Assembly: GCF_008386395.1 (NCBI RefSeq)
Contig: NZ_CP043761.1
Location: 2,976,001-3,040,000 of the forward strand
DNA length: 64,000 nucleotides
Source of the DNA: Paenibacillus sp. 37
Lineage (GTDB): Bacteria; Bacillota; Bacilli; Paenibacillales; Paenibacillaceae
Direction of reading: 5' to 3'
This document shows, in pieces, positions 1 to 12,000 of the stretch. The notes under the pieces are model-generated. The model did not search any database. It worked only from the letters and a program-made list of their open reading frames with translations, and was not told where the DNA came from. Both the position numbers and the translations under genes were made by a program. Within the stretch, counting starts at the first letter, position 1; the number at the start of each line of letters is the position of its first letter.

Positions 1-1
1 C

Positions 2-3000
2 GAGTGGCCCTTATTTGAAATGAAAGCTTACCGAATGTCAGAGAATCAATATTATTTCTATCTGAATCTGGACCCGCTCATCTGTGACGACAGCAGCTTG
101 AAACTGCTCATCAAGGAATTCAAATGGCTCTATGCAAACGGGGATCAGGAGCTGCCGGAGCTTCAATATAATTTCAGGGACTACGTTCAGGCAATGGCCC
201 GTTTCAAACAGTCTGCACGTTATTTCAAGGATCAGCGCTATTGGATGGACAAGCTGGAAGACTTTCCGGGTTCTCCGGCTTTGCCGCTCAAATGTAATCC
301 GGCAGACATAAACGTGCCCCAATTCAGCAAATTCTCGAACTTTATAACGGGTGAACATTGGAATAAGCTCAAACAGCAGGCAAGGCAGCACAACGTTACC
401 CCAACCTCCATTTTATGCGCAGCCTATGCCTATGTACTTGCGCATTGGTCGAACCAGGAGAGATTTGGGGTCAACCTGACCGTATTTAATCGGATTCCGT
501 TTCATGAAGATGTGAAGAGGATGGCGGGAGACTTTACAACGCTGATGTTGCTGGATATTGATGCCCAAAAATCTCTGAATTCGTTCTGGACATTTACAGA
601 GTCGGTGCAACATTCATTGCTGGATGCATTGGATCACAGACATTATGATGGCGTTGATTTTATAAGACAATTGGGCAAAAAACATGATATGCACAAAAGA
701 GCAGTCATGCCAATTGTATTTACAAGTGTCTTAAATGAAAATGTGGAAGATTCATTTGACGCTTTGTTTAACTTTGACCAGATCAAGTATTTCAGTACAA
801 GAACCTCACAGGTTTATATTGATAATCAGGTCTATGAAATCAATGGCGGGTTGTATATCACATGGGACTTTGTGGATCAATTGTTTGAAAAAGAAGTGAT
901 TGAATCGATGTTCCAGCAATATCTGAACATTCTGAACCAAGTGATCTCTGCAACACAAGTTACCAAGCTTGCGTTGAGTCAAGCGAGCAGGCAACTCATC
1001 AAACAGTATAACGATACGAGCAAGCCGTATACTCTGAAGCCTCTGCATGACTTGTTAACTGCAACAGCGATCAGCTTAGGAGATCGGGTGGCGATTCAGC
1101 ATCATGAACGTTCCATTTGTTACATAGAGTTGGAACGCAGATCGAATCAGATTGCCAGGTATTTGATCGATCACGGAGTACAGCGGGGCGATTATATTGG
1201 TGTGTATGGCAAGAGATGCATTGACACCATTGTGAATATATTCGGTGTGCTCAAAGCGGGAGCAGCTTATATTCCGCTTGATCCGGACTATCCGGAGGAA
1301 CGTAAGCAATATATTCGCGAAAAGGCCAACTGTAAATTTTTCATCATGCCAGAGTTATATGAGACGGAATCGTTAGAAACCTACTCTGCGGAATCCATAA
1401 ACAGCGGAGTGACGAATGATGATATGGCCTATGTTATTTTTACTTCTGGCAGCACGGGCAAGCCCAAAGGTGTGCAGATCAAGCACGGCGCAGCAGCCAA
1501 TACGATCCTGGATATGAATGAAAGATTCAACGTAACCTCCAGTGATCGAATGATGGGCATATCTTCATTATGTTTTGACTTATCCGTCTATGATATTTTC
1601 GGCGCAGTCAGCTGCGGGGCTTGTCTGGTTCTTATTGATGATCAGCGTGACATGTTTCAGCTCAAGAACGTGATGGAGCAAGAAAAAATCACCATTTGGA
1701 ATTCGGTTCCTGCTCTTATGGACATGTGTGTTGATCTGTATTCACCGGGAGAGAAGAACAACGACCTTCGTCTGGTATTGCTTAGTGGTGACTGGATATC
1801 TCTGCGGCTTCCTCAGAAAATAGTAGATGTATTTCCTGCATCTGAGGTGGTTAGTTTGGGAGGAGCCACTGAAGCATCGATATGGTCCATCTATTATCCA
1901 ATCACGGCAGTGTCTGAGCAATGGAAGAGTATCCCTTATGGTAGACCATTAGCCAACCAACAAATTCATGTGTTGAACAGACAACTTCAACCATGCCCTG
2001 TAGATGTTGAGGGGGAATTGTACATTGGTGGAAGCGGTGTAGCAAGCGGTTATCTTCATGACGAGGAAAAAACAAGACAGTCATTCATTGTTCATCCACA
2101 GTTCGGGTACATCTACAAGACAGGAGATTTTGGAGTCCTTCGATCCGAAGGCTATGTGGAGTTCCTAGGCAGAAAAGATAGTCAGGTCAAAATCAAAGGG
2201 TATCGGGTAGAACTTGGTGAAATTGAGAACGTACTTTTGCAAGCTGATGAAGTGCAAAAGACAGCCGTTATTGATGTTGCTGACGAGAATGGAGTCAAGA
2301 GCCTCTTTGCCTTTGTTGTTGCAGATCAGGATGTGGACACACTGCCACTGAAAGCACTTTTGCAAAGTAAATTACCAAATTACATGGTTCCGTCCATGTT
2401 TCTGAATGTAGATGAAGTTCCGCTTACTGCCAATGGCAAGGTCAACAAAGCGACACTTGAACAAGTGGCAAGACAGCATCAACTCAGTGTTCGTGAACAT
2501 GCTGTAGTAGATACAGAGCCTGTCAATTCGATTCAGGAACAGCTGCTTCAGATCTGGAGTGATGTGTTTGGCTTGAAGCAGATTGGCATGAACGTAAGCT
2601 GTTTTGATCTCGGCGGAGATTCGCTGAAAATTATGGCAATGGTGGCTGAAGTGAAGAAGCGTCTTCATGTTGAAGTTCCCATTGGTGAAATGTTCCGAAA
2701 TGATACGATATACAGCTTGGAACAATACTTGGTTACCAAAGCACATGTCAAACCTGCTGTGCTCATTGAGAAGTTAAGTCGCCGTGACCGGTATAAGGCT
2801 TCTGCAGCCCAGAGAAGCATGTACACCCTCTCGCTGCTTGAAAATAATAGGGGAGCTTATCACATTCCCATGGCGCTGCTTATGGAAGGAGAAGTACACT
2901 TCGTAAGGCTTGAGAGAGCGCTTCAAACGTTTATTGAGAGGCATGAAATACTGAGAACTGGATTTGAAGTGATAGAGGATGAGCTTGTCCAGACGGTTCA

Positions 3001-6000
3001 TACAAGCGTAGCCTTTGAACTTGAATATGATGATCTCGGAGAACTCGATCCAGATGACCATGAACTTGTTCGTATGACAAGCAACCTGTGCAAACAGTCC
3101 ACTCAAGCTTTTGACCTCTGCCAGCCTCCTTTAATGAGGGCAAAACTGGTGAGAATTGGCCATGGACGTCATTTGTTTATTATCAATTTCCACCATATTG
3201 TGGCTGACGGTACATCTCAGGGCATATTGATGAACGAATTGCTGGAGCTCTACAGTGGCTCGATTCTGCCAGACGTTGATGTGCATTATCAGGATTATAC
3301 GGCATGGCAGGAACAGTACAGTCATTCGGATGAGATGGCAAAACAGGAGGCGTACTGGCTGGATATCTATAGTAGTACCCCGCCAACGCTTGAGCTTCCG
3401 TACGACTTCAAACGACCTGAAGTTAACAGGTATGAAGGAAACAACATTTACAGTCACTTGGGCGAGAGCCTGACCCGCGACATCAGGCAGCTTGCCAAGG
3501 ATACCGGATCAACGTTGTATATGGTGATGCTTAGTGCCTATTTCCTCTTACTGCACCGGTATACACATGAGAAAGACCTGGTTGTGGGTACGGCTGCCTC
3601 CGGCCGTCTGCATGAGCCGTTACAACATATGTTTGGAGTATTCGTGAACACCATTGCATTGCGAAACCAGATGAACGAATCGGATACGGTCAGACAGTTT
3701 ATTGAGCAAATCAAACAATCAACCGTAGCAGCCTTTGAACATTCAGAGTATGCATTTGATGAACTGGTGCGAAAAACAGGTGCGCAGCGTGAGGCCAATC
3801 GTAATCCGTTGTTTGACACAATGTTCTCGCTGGAGAACGCTTCGCTGTTTACTCGTGAAAAAGAGGGTATCCAGGTGTCGCCTGTCATGTTTAATCTGGA
3901 TAATGCAAAATTTGATCTGACATTCAACATCCTTGAGTTTGAAAATGAAATCGTGCTTAACGTGGAGTACTCCACCGATTTGTTTGGTCAGGAAACCGTT
4001 CAGCGCATGAGTGACAACTATATTGCCTTAGTGGGCAACATGATATCCGGTCTGGAACAGCCGCTTAGCGAGATTGAAAGTGTGTCTTCGGGAGAAAGAG
4101 ATCAGTTGATTCATACCTTTAATCCACCATCCATGGAGTATCCGTTGCATCAAACTGTGGATGAGCTCTTTGAACAGCAAGTGAGACGTACACCGGATCA
4201 TGTTGCTCTGGTGATGGGCGAAAAACATGTAACCTATCGCGAGTTGAACCATCGGAGTGAACAGCTTGCTGATGTATTACGAAAAAAAGGAGTGCGTGAT
4301 AGCAACATCGTCGGGGTTCTCGCAGAGCGTTCAATTGATGCGGTGATCGGAATGCTGGCGGTTCTAAAAGCAGGCGGAGCATACTTGCCCATTGACCCTG
4401 CTTACCCTAATGATCGTATCCATTACATGCTTGAAGACAGTCAGACCCGATGGGTATTAACACCGAAGGAACGGTTTGAACATGTCGTTCAGGGAAAAGA
4501 AAGCTCTGTCCATATTATTGATTTACAGACTGAACTTGTGCAAATGGACGAATTCCTGATTTCCTCTTCCTTGCAACCCATCCGGGGACAAAGCCAGAAT
4601 CTGGCTTATGTGATTTACACATCAGGTTCCACAGGTGAGCCTAAGGGAGTGATGGTTTCGCACCAATCACTTGTTCATTTGTGTACATGGCATCAAAAGC
4701 GGTATCAGATCACCGATGCTGATCGCAGTGCCAGCTATGCAAGTTTGAGCTTTGACGCCTTTGTGTGGGAATTGTTCCCATATCTGTTGTCAGGCGCGTC
4801 CGTGCATCTTATTCAGGATGAAATCAGGCTGGATGTGGTTCGCATCAATGACTATTTCCATCAGCATCAGATCAGTGTTGCGTTCCTGCCTACAGCGATT
4901 TGTGAACAGTTTATCCGACAGGAGAACCATTCTCTTCGAACATTGCTGACGGGGGGAGACAAGCTGAATTATTTCGAACCCCGGAAGTATGAAATTGTGA
5001 ACAATTATGGCCCAACTGAAAATACAGTCGTCACTACCAGTTTTACCATCGATCAGATGTATTCCAATATTCCTATAGGTCACCCCCTGCCGAATACCAA
5101 CGTGTTTATTCTGAGTGGCAGTGACCAGCTGTCGCCCATAGGGGTTCCGGGTGAATTGTGCATAAGCGGAGCTGGACTTGCAAAAGGGTATTTGAACAGG
5201 CCCCAGTTAACGGCAGAGAAGTTTGTACAACATCCGCTTAATCCAGAACAACGGATGTATCGGACCGGAGATTGGGTGCGTTGGCTGCCGGATGGCAATA
5301 TTGAATATCTGGGTCGCATGGATGATCAGGTGAAAATTCGCGGATTTCGTATTGAGCTTGGAGAAATTGAACATCTGCTGTTGCAGGACCCAAGGGTGTT
5401 AGAGGCGGCAGTTGTGGCGCAAATGGACCCGACAGACTCGACGTTTCTTTGTGGTTATGTCGTTTGTCATGAGGGGTATTCTGTGGAAGTTATCGATGAG
5501 ATTAAAGAAGAATTGACCCGGCGTTTGCCTTCGTATATGGTGCCTGCCCATTTCGTGACGATGGATCGCTTGCCTTTAACAGCTAACGGTAAAGTGAACC
5601 GCAAAGCATTGCCGATTCCGACACTATCGGACAACCGGACGGCTATCGCGTATGAACCACCAAGGAACCCTGTTGAAGTTGCACTGGTCACTCTTTGGCA
5701 GGATATTCTAAAGGTTGGCAATTTGGGTGTCCATGAACGGTTCTTTGATATTGGCGGACATTCCCTGCTGGCCACCATACTAATCTCCAGATTACACAAG
5801 GAGATGCAGGTAGAAATGCCATTGGTACAGATTTTCCGTACGCCTACAATCCGGGACATGGCCCAATTCATTCTGGATCATAAAAAAAGCAAATATACAT
5901 CTATTCCCCATGCGCCATTGCAGTCCTTGTATGATTTATCAGCAGCGCAGCAAAGAATTTATATTTTGAGCAATTTGGACCCTACGGGTACAGCCTATAA

Positions 6001-9000
6001 TATGCCTCTTGCCATGAAATTGAAGGGAAGCATAAATAAAAAACAATTGAATGAGGCGTTCTCCCGCCTGATTGCAAGACATGAATCCCTTCGAACTTCA
6101 TTTGTCATGAATCAGGGTAAGCCGGCTCAAAGAGTTATGCCAAGTGTCGACTTTGAAGTTCAGTACAGTTCCCTCCTTACAGAAGGGGAATCACCTGTTC
6201 TATCCGAGTGGGTACAACCTTTCTCATTGGAGCAAGCCCCATTGATGCAGGCTGAACTTGTGCAAATCAAAGCAGATGAACATGTCCTTTTGTTTGACAT
6301 GCATCATATGATTTCAGATGGGATCTCGATTGGAATTCTGTTGCATGACCTGGCCGAGTTCTATAATGGCAAAAAATTGCCACCTGTAGCAGTGCAGTAC
6401 AAGGATTATTCCCTCTGGGCACATGAACGGCAATCAAGTGACTCGGTCCGGCATGAAAATTATTGGTCTGATGTGTTGAAGGAAGAGGTTCCTGTTCTTG
6501 ACTTGCCTTTGGATTTTGCACGGCCTAAGACCAAGACGTTTAACGGGGATCAGGTTCGTCTGCATCTGGACCAAACACTGACGGCTGCGCTTGAGCAGCT
6601 GGCCAATGATCAGGGAGCCACTATGTATATGCTGTTTGTCTCTGCATTTACAACACTGCTCTCCAGATATACCGGACAGGAAGATATCCTGATTGGTACG
6701 CCGGTATCAGGTCGGAATCATGATGATCTCAACCGTGTTGTCGGCATGTTTGTAAACACAATAGTTCTCAGAAATGCGCCGCTGGGCCATTATACCTTCC
6801 GGCAATATCTGGAACAGGTGAAGGAGAACACACTTCAGGCCTATGAGCATCAGGAATATCCATTTGAACGTTTGGTGGAACAGGTTGATGTGAAGCGTGA
6901 TCCTTCACGCAATCCACTGTTTGACGTAATGCTTGTTCAAAATACAGATCATCTTCATCTCCAGATGAACGATGTGGAGGCCATATTGCTTGAAGATGGC
7001 ATTCAACGTTCCAAATTTGATATGACGGCCAGAATGAACAAAACCAACCTGAGCTGGAATCTCGAACTGGAATATAACACGGATGTGTTCCGGGCGGAGC
7101 GTATTCAGCGCTTTGTTGAACATTTTGTCGAGATATTGAGACAGGTCGCTGCTGCTCCAGAAGTGCGACTGGATCAATTAGATATTCTGACGCAACCAGA
7201 GAAAACCGTTCTGACAGGGTTCAACCCGCCGAGACAGGCCTATGAACGGGACAAAACACTGGTCCAAATGTTTATGGAGCAGGTTGAACGCAATCCGGAC
7301 AACATCGCTTTAGTTTTTGAGAATGAACAGCTGACCTACCGCATGTTGAATGAGAGGGCGAATGTCCTGGCTTGCGAGTTACGTAAGGAAGGAGCAGGAC
7401 CAAATCACATTGTAGCTGTGATGGTGGAGCGCTCCATAAATATGATCGTTGCGATTGTAGGTGTGCTCAAATCAGGTGCGGCTTACATGCCGATCGACCC
7501 TGAACTTCCTACTGAGCGCAAGCGTTATATGCTGACTGACAGTGGTGCGCGTTTATTATGTACAGCAGATCATTCCATGGTGGATGACCTTGCGTTTGAA
7601 GGTACAGTTATTTTATTGGATGCATTGGATCGTTCAGGGGTACGTGAACCAGTACGTGAACCGGACATGATCAACCATTCCAGCGATGCGGCTTATGTCA
7701 TTTACACTTCGGGATCTACTGGCAGACCCAAAGGAGTCGTTGTTGAACATTACAATGTTCACAATCTGGTGGACGGACTGGTGGAGGCGGTATATCAGCA
7801 CTATGAGACCCCTTTGAATATTGCATTGATTGCTCCATATATCTTTGATGCATCCGTAAAGCAGATTTTTGCTGCTTTGCTGCTCGGACATGCACTGCAT
7901 ATCGTGCCTAAGAGCACAGTCTGGGAAGCAGATCTTTTGCTGAATTATTATGCTCATCATCATATTCATGTGTCCGATGGTACGCCTGCTCATCTGAAAT
8001 TGCTCACCCTGGCCTCGGCCGGATGCAAACAGCAGTATGAACTGCAAGAGCTGATTATCGGTGGGGACGTGCTGACCTTTGACCTTCTCGATGAAGTATA
8101 TACCACGCTCCCTGGAATGAGAGCAAACGTTACAAACGTATATGGACCGACGGAATGCACAGTGGATGCGGCTTGGAACAGAATCGTGTATGGAACAGCC
8201 GAGCGAACAGGGACGATTCCGATCGGCAGACCGATCCGAAATACAAGCATCCTGATTATGGATCGTTACAATCGTCCACAGCCGGTTGGTGTACCGGGTG
8301 AGTTGTGCATTTCGGGTGAGGGAGTGGCACGCGGGTACTTGAATCAACTGGATCTTACGGCAGAGAAGTTTGTGGATTCACCTGTAGATAGTGACCGGAA
8401 AATGTATCGTACAGGGGATATCGCCAAATGGCTGCCGGATGGAACCATTGAATTTGTTGGCAGACAGGATGATCAGGCTAAAATCCGTGGTTATCGAATC
8501 GAGCTGGGAGAAGTGGAATATCAGTTAACCCGTCTGGAGGTAATTCAAGAGGCGTTTGTTAACACAGGTCAGGATGACAGCGGTAACGACTATCTCTGTG
8601 CTTATATTGTGATTACTGATCCGGGGACTTCTATTATGGATGTTCGTGAGAAACTTGAGTTACAGGTTCCTTCATATATGATACCAGCCCATTTTGTCAA
8701 AATGGATCACTTGCCGAGAACGGTAAGCGGAAAAGTCGATCGCTCTCGACTTCCTAAACCGGGCAACAGCATACTGGATGACGCGAAGTATGAATCGCCA
8801 AGGAATGACAAAGAGCAAAAGCTTGTTCAGATATGGGAGAAGATCTTGAATCTGGATTGCATTGGGATTCATCATAACTTTTTTGTCATGGGTGGAGATT
8901 CCATCAAGGCACTCCAGACGATTTCGGGATTGTCCAAACTGGGTTTAAAAGTAGAGATGAAGGATCTTTTTGCCAATCCGACCATCCGGCAGCTTAGTCC

Positions 9001-12000
9001 ATATGTCAAACAGTCACAGTCCCATTCTACTGGGAATGTTGAGGTGACAGGTGAGGTTTTCCTAACACCTATTCAGCAGCGTTTTTTTGCGAGAAATCAT
9101 ACTGAGCATAACCATTACAATCAGGCTTTTATGTTATTCAGGCAGGAAGGGTTCGATGAGAACGCCATTCGGCTTAGTTTCGACAAACTGATGGAGCATC
9201 ATGACGGGTTAAGAATAGTTTATGAATATAGCTCTTCTGGGGAAATGACACAGACCATCCGGAACTATAGAAAGGGCATGTTTGAGTTCGACGTTGTGGA
9301 TGCCAGAGGCGTAGTACAACCGGAAGTATTTATTGAAGAGCAGGCATCGTTGCTGCAAAAGAAAATGCGGATTCACGAAGGACAGCTTGTTAAACTCCGT
9401 CTCTTCAGGCTCGATGAAGGCGAACACCTGTTAATCACTATTCATCATTTGGTCATGGATGGAGTGTCCTGGAGAATTTTGCTCGAAGATTTTGAATGGT
9501 TATACATGCAAGCGGTTGAACAAAAGCCGTTTGATGTGGGACCCAAAACCGTTTCCTACCAGCAATTTGCTGCTGCATTAAAGTCATATGCTAAACATCA
9601 CCTTCTGCAAAGAGAACAGGCATTTTGGGAAAACGTATCCAGTGTGTATACGCCATTCATGGATCATCAGCGTCCAGCAACGGATACAGTCCATGACTAT
9701 GGTCATAGCGATACCCTTGTATCTGAGCTTGATCGTGAACAAACCGGCTGGCTTCTTCAACAGACAAACAGAGCCTACCAAACCGAGATTAATGACATTC
9801 TGTTGACTGCACTTATGCTAAGTGTAACCGAGATGACTGGTCAAACCCGGTTTAAAATCATGCTGGAGGGGCATGGCCGACAAGCGCTCGCAACCGAGAT
9901 GGACGTCAGCAGAACGGTAGGGTGGTTTACATCCGTATATCCGTTGGTATTTGATCTGTTTCAGGAGCTGGAATTGCCCGAGGCAATTAAAACAGTCAAG
10001 GAAACACTAAGAGCCGTTCCCAATAAAGGGATCGGATACGGAGTTCTCAAGTATATGGCTGATCAGCATTGTTTTGCGGATGAAAAGGAAGCACCTATTT
10101 TGTTTAATTATATGGGTGAACTGGACAGCAGTCTGGAACGGAACTTGTTCTGTTCGTCTCCTATCCCGGTAGGACAAACGGTGGGTGGGCAACTCATCAG
10201 ATCGCATGATTTTGAAATAAATGCAGTTGTAATGGATGGGAAGTTCACCGTTCATACGACTTACAGTGATGGAGTATACGAAGCTGAGATTGCTGAAAAG
10301 CTTAATCGGTTGTTCATGTACAACTTGCATCAAATCGTTCAACACTGCCGGAACAAGCAGGGCGCAGAGAGAACCCCGTCCGATTATGGGAAGCATCCTG
10401 TATCCATAGCGGAGTTGGAGGCTATACAAAATAAGGTTGATCCACTTGTGATCAGCAAAATTTATCCGTTGACCCTTATGCAATCCGGCATGCTGTACCA
10501 TTCGCTGGGGCAAGAAACATCACATGCCTATTTTGAGCAGGTATTTGTGGAATTAAAGGGTAACGTTGATGTGGAGATATTGAAATACAGCTTTGGGCGG
10601 GTAATACAGCGCCACGAAGGGCTTCGTTCCATATTTGAATATCAACTTGTGCAACAACCTCGCCAGCTTATTATTGACCGGCAACAGGTTGAATGGTTGA
10701 TGCTGGATTGGACCGGAAAGAGTCAGCATGAGCAGCTTCAACGGATGGAGCAGTTCATGACTGATGATCAGGAAAGAGGGTTTGATCTCAGCCGGGAGTT
10801 ATTAATCAGATTTTGTCTGATCTCCAGAGGGGCGGATGCGTTCACACTGGTCATCAGTCATCATCATATTTTGCTCGACGGCTGGTGTCTGGACATCCTG
10901 ATTCGTGAAATGTTTGAGATTTATGCCAGTCAGCAGGCTGGGCAGCCTGAAAGGTTGGAAGAAACCAGGCCGCTGGGGGACTACCTCGACTGGCTTGATC
11001 AACAGAACAAGGAGGAAGCACTGGCGTATTGGAAACAGTATCTCCAGGGCTACTATGAACGAGTCTCTTTGCCCAAAACAGGGACTAACCTGGATACAGC
11101 AGCGCCCACGTTGCGGGAGCAGGAAATTCAATTCCCGCGTGAACTCACAAGTCGGCTGAAACAGTTCGCTGTGAACAATCAGGTTACCTTTAATGCGTTG
11201 ATTCAGGCGATATGGGGCATGATTTTGTGCAGATACAGTGGTACAGAAGATGTCATATACGGCACAGTCATTTCCGGCCGAGACGCTGACGTTGAAGGAA
11301 TAGAGAACATGGTGGGGCTGTTTATTAATACCATTCCTACCCGGGTGAAGCTTGAACCGGAAGAGCTTTTTGCCGATGCTATCCGCAGGGTTCAACAGGA
11401 AGGAATGGAAGGTCAAAAGTATGGCTATGTACACCTGGCAGATATACAGGACCAAAGTGAATTAAAAGCCGATTTGCTTGACCATGTACTGGTGTTCCAA
11501 AATTTTGGGAATGAACAGGCTGCGGGCCTTGCGGCGGAACAAGGGACAGGAATCACGCTGGAGCGTGTTTATGGCAATGAGCATACACACTATGATTTGA
11601 GTGTGACTGCTGTTCTGGACGATACATTCAGACTTAAATGGTCTTATAACAGTAACGTACTGGATTCAGATCTGATGAATGGTCTGGGTGATCATGTTCT
11701 CTATGTGGCGGAGCAGATTAGTGCAAACCAGAATATTCGTGTAAGAGAAATTGCGCTTATTGGCGAGCAGGCCCGCCATAAGATGGAGTTGTTATCCCAT
11801 GGCCCGATGACACCATTTCCCAAAGAAAAGACATTATCGCAGCTATTCGACGAACAGGCAGAGCGAACTCCAGATGCAGTTGCACTGGTAATGCAAGAAA
11901 AACAGCTCACCTATCTGGAGCTGCAGGAGAAATCAAATCAGATGTCGGAACGTTTGCGCATGCGAGGCATTCAAAATTCATCCATCGTAGGACTGATGGT

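Noticed and set aside
7634..8347. Minus-strand open frame of 237 codons inside bacA
   Set aside because: It is antisense to the Glu-specific adenylation domain core; its protein shows no domain and no start signal.
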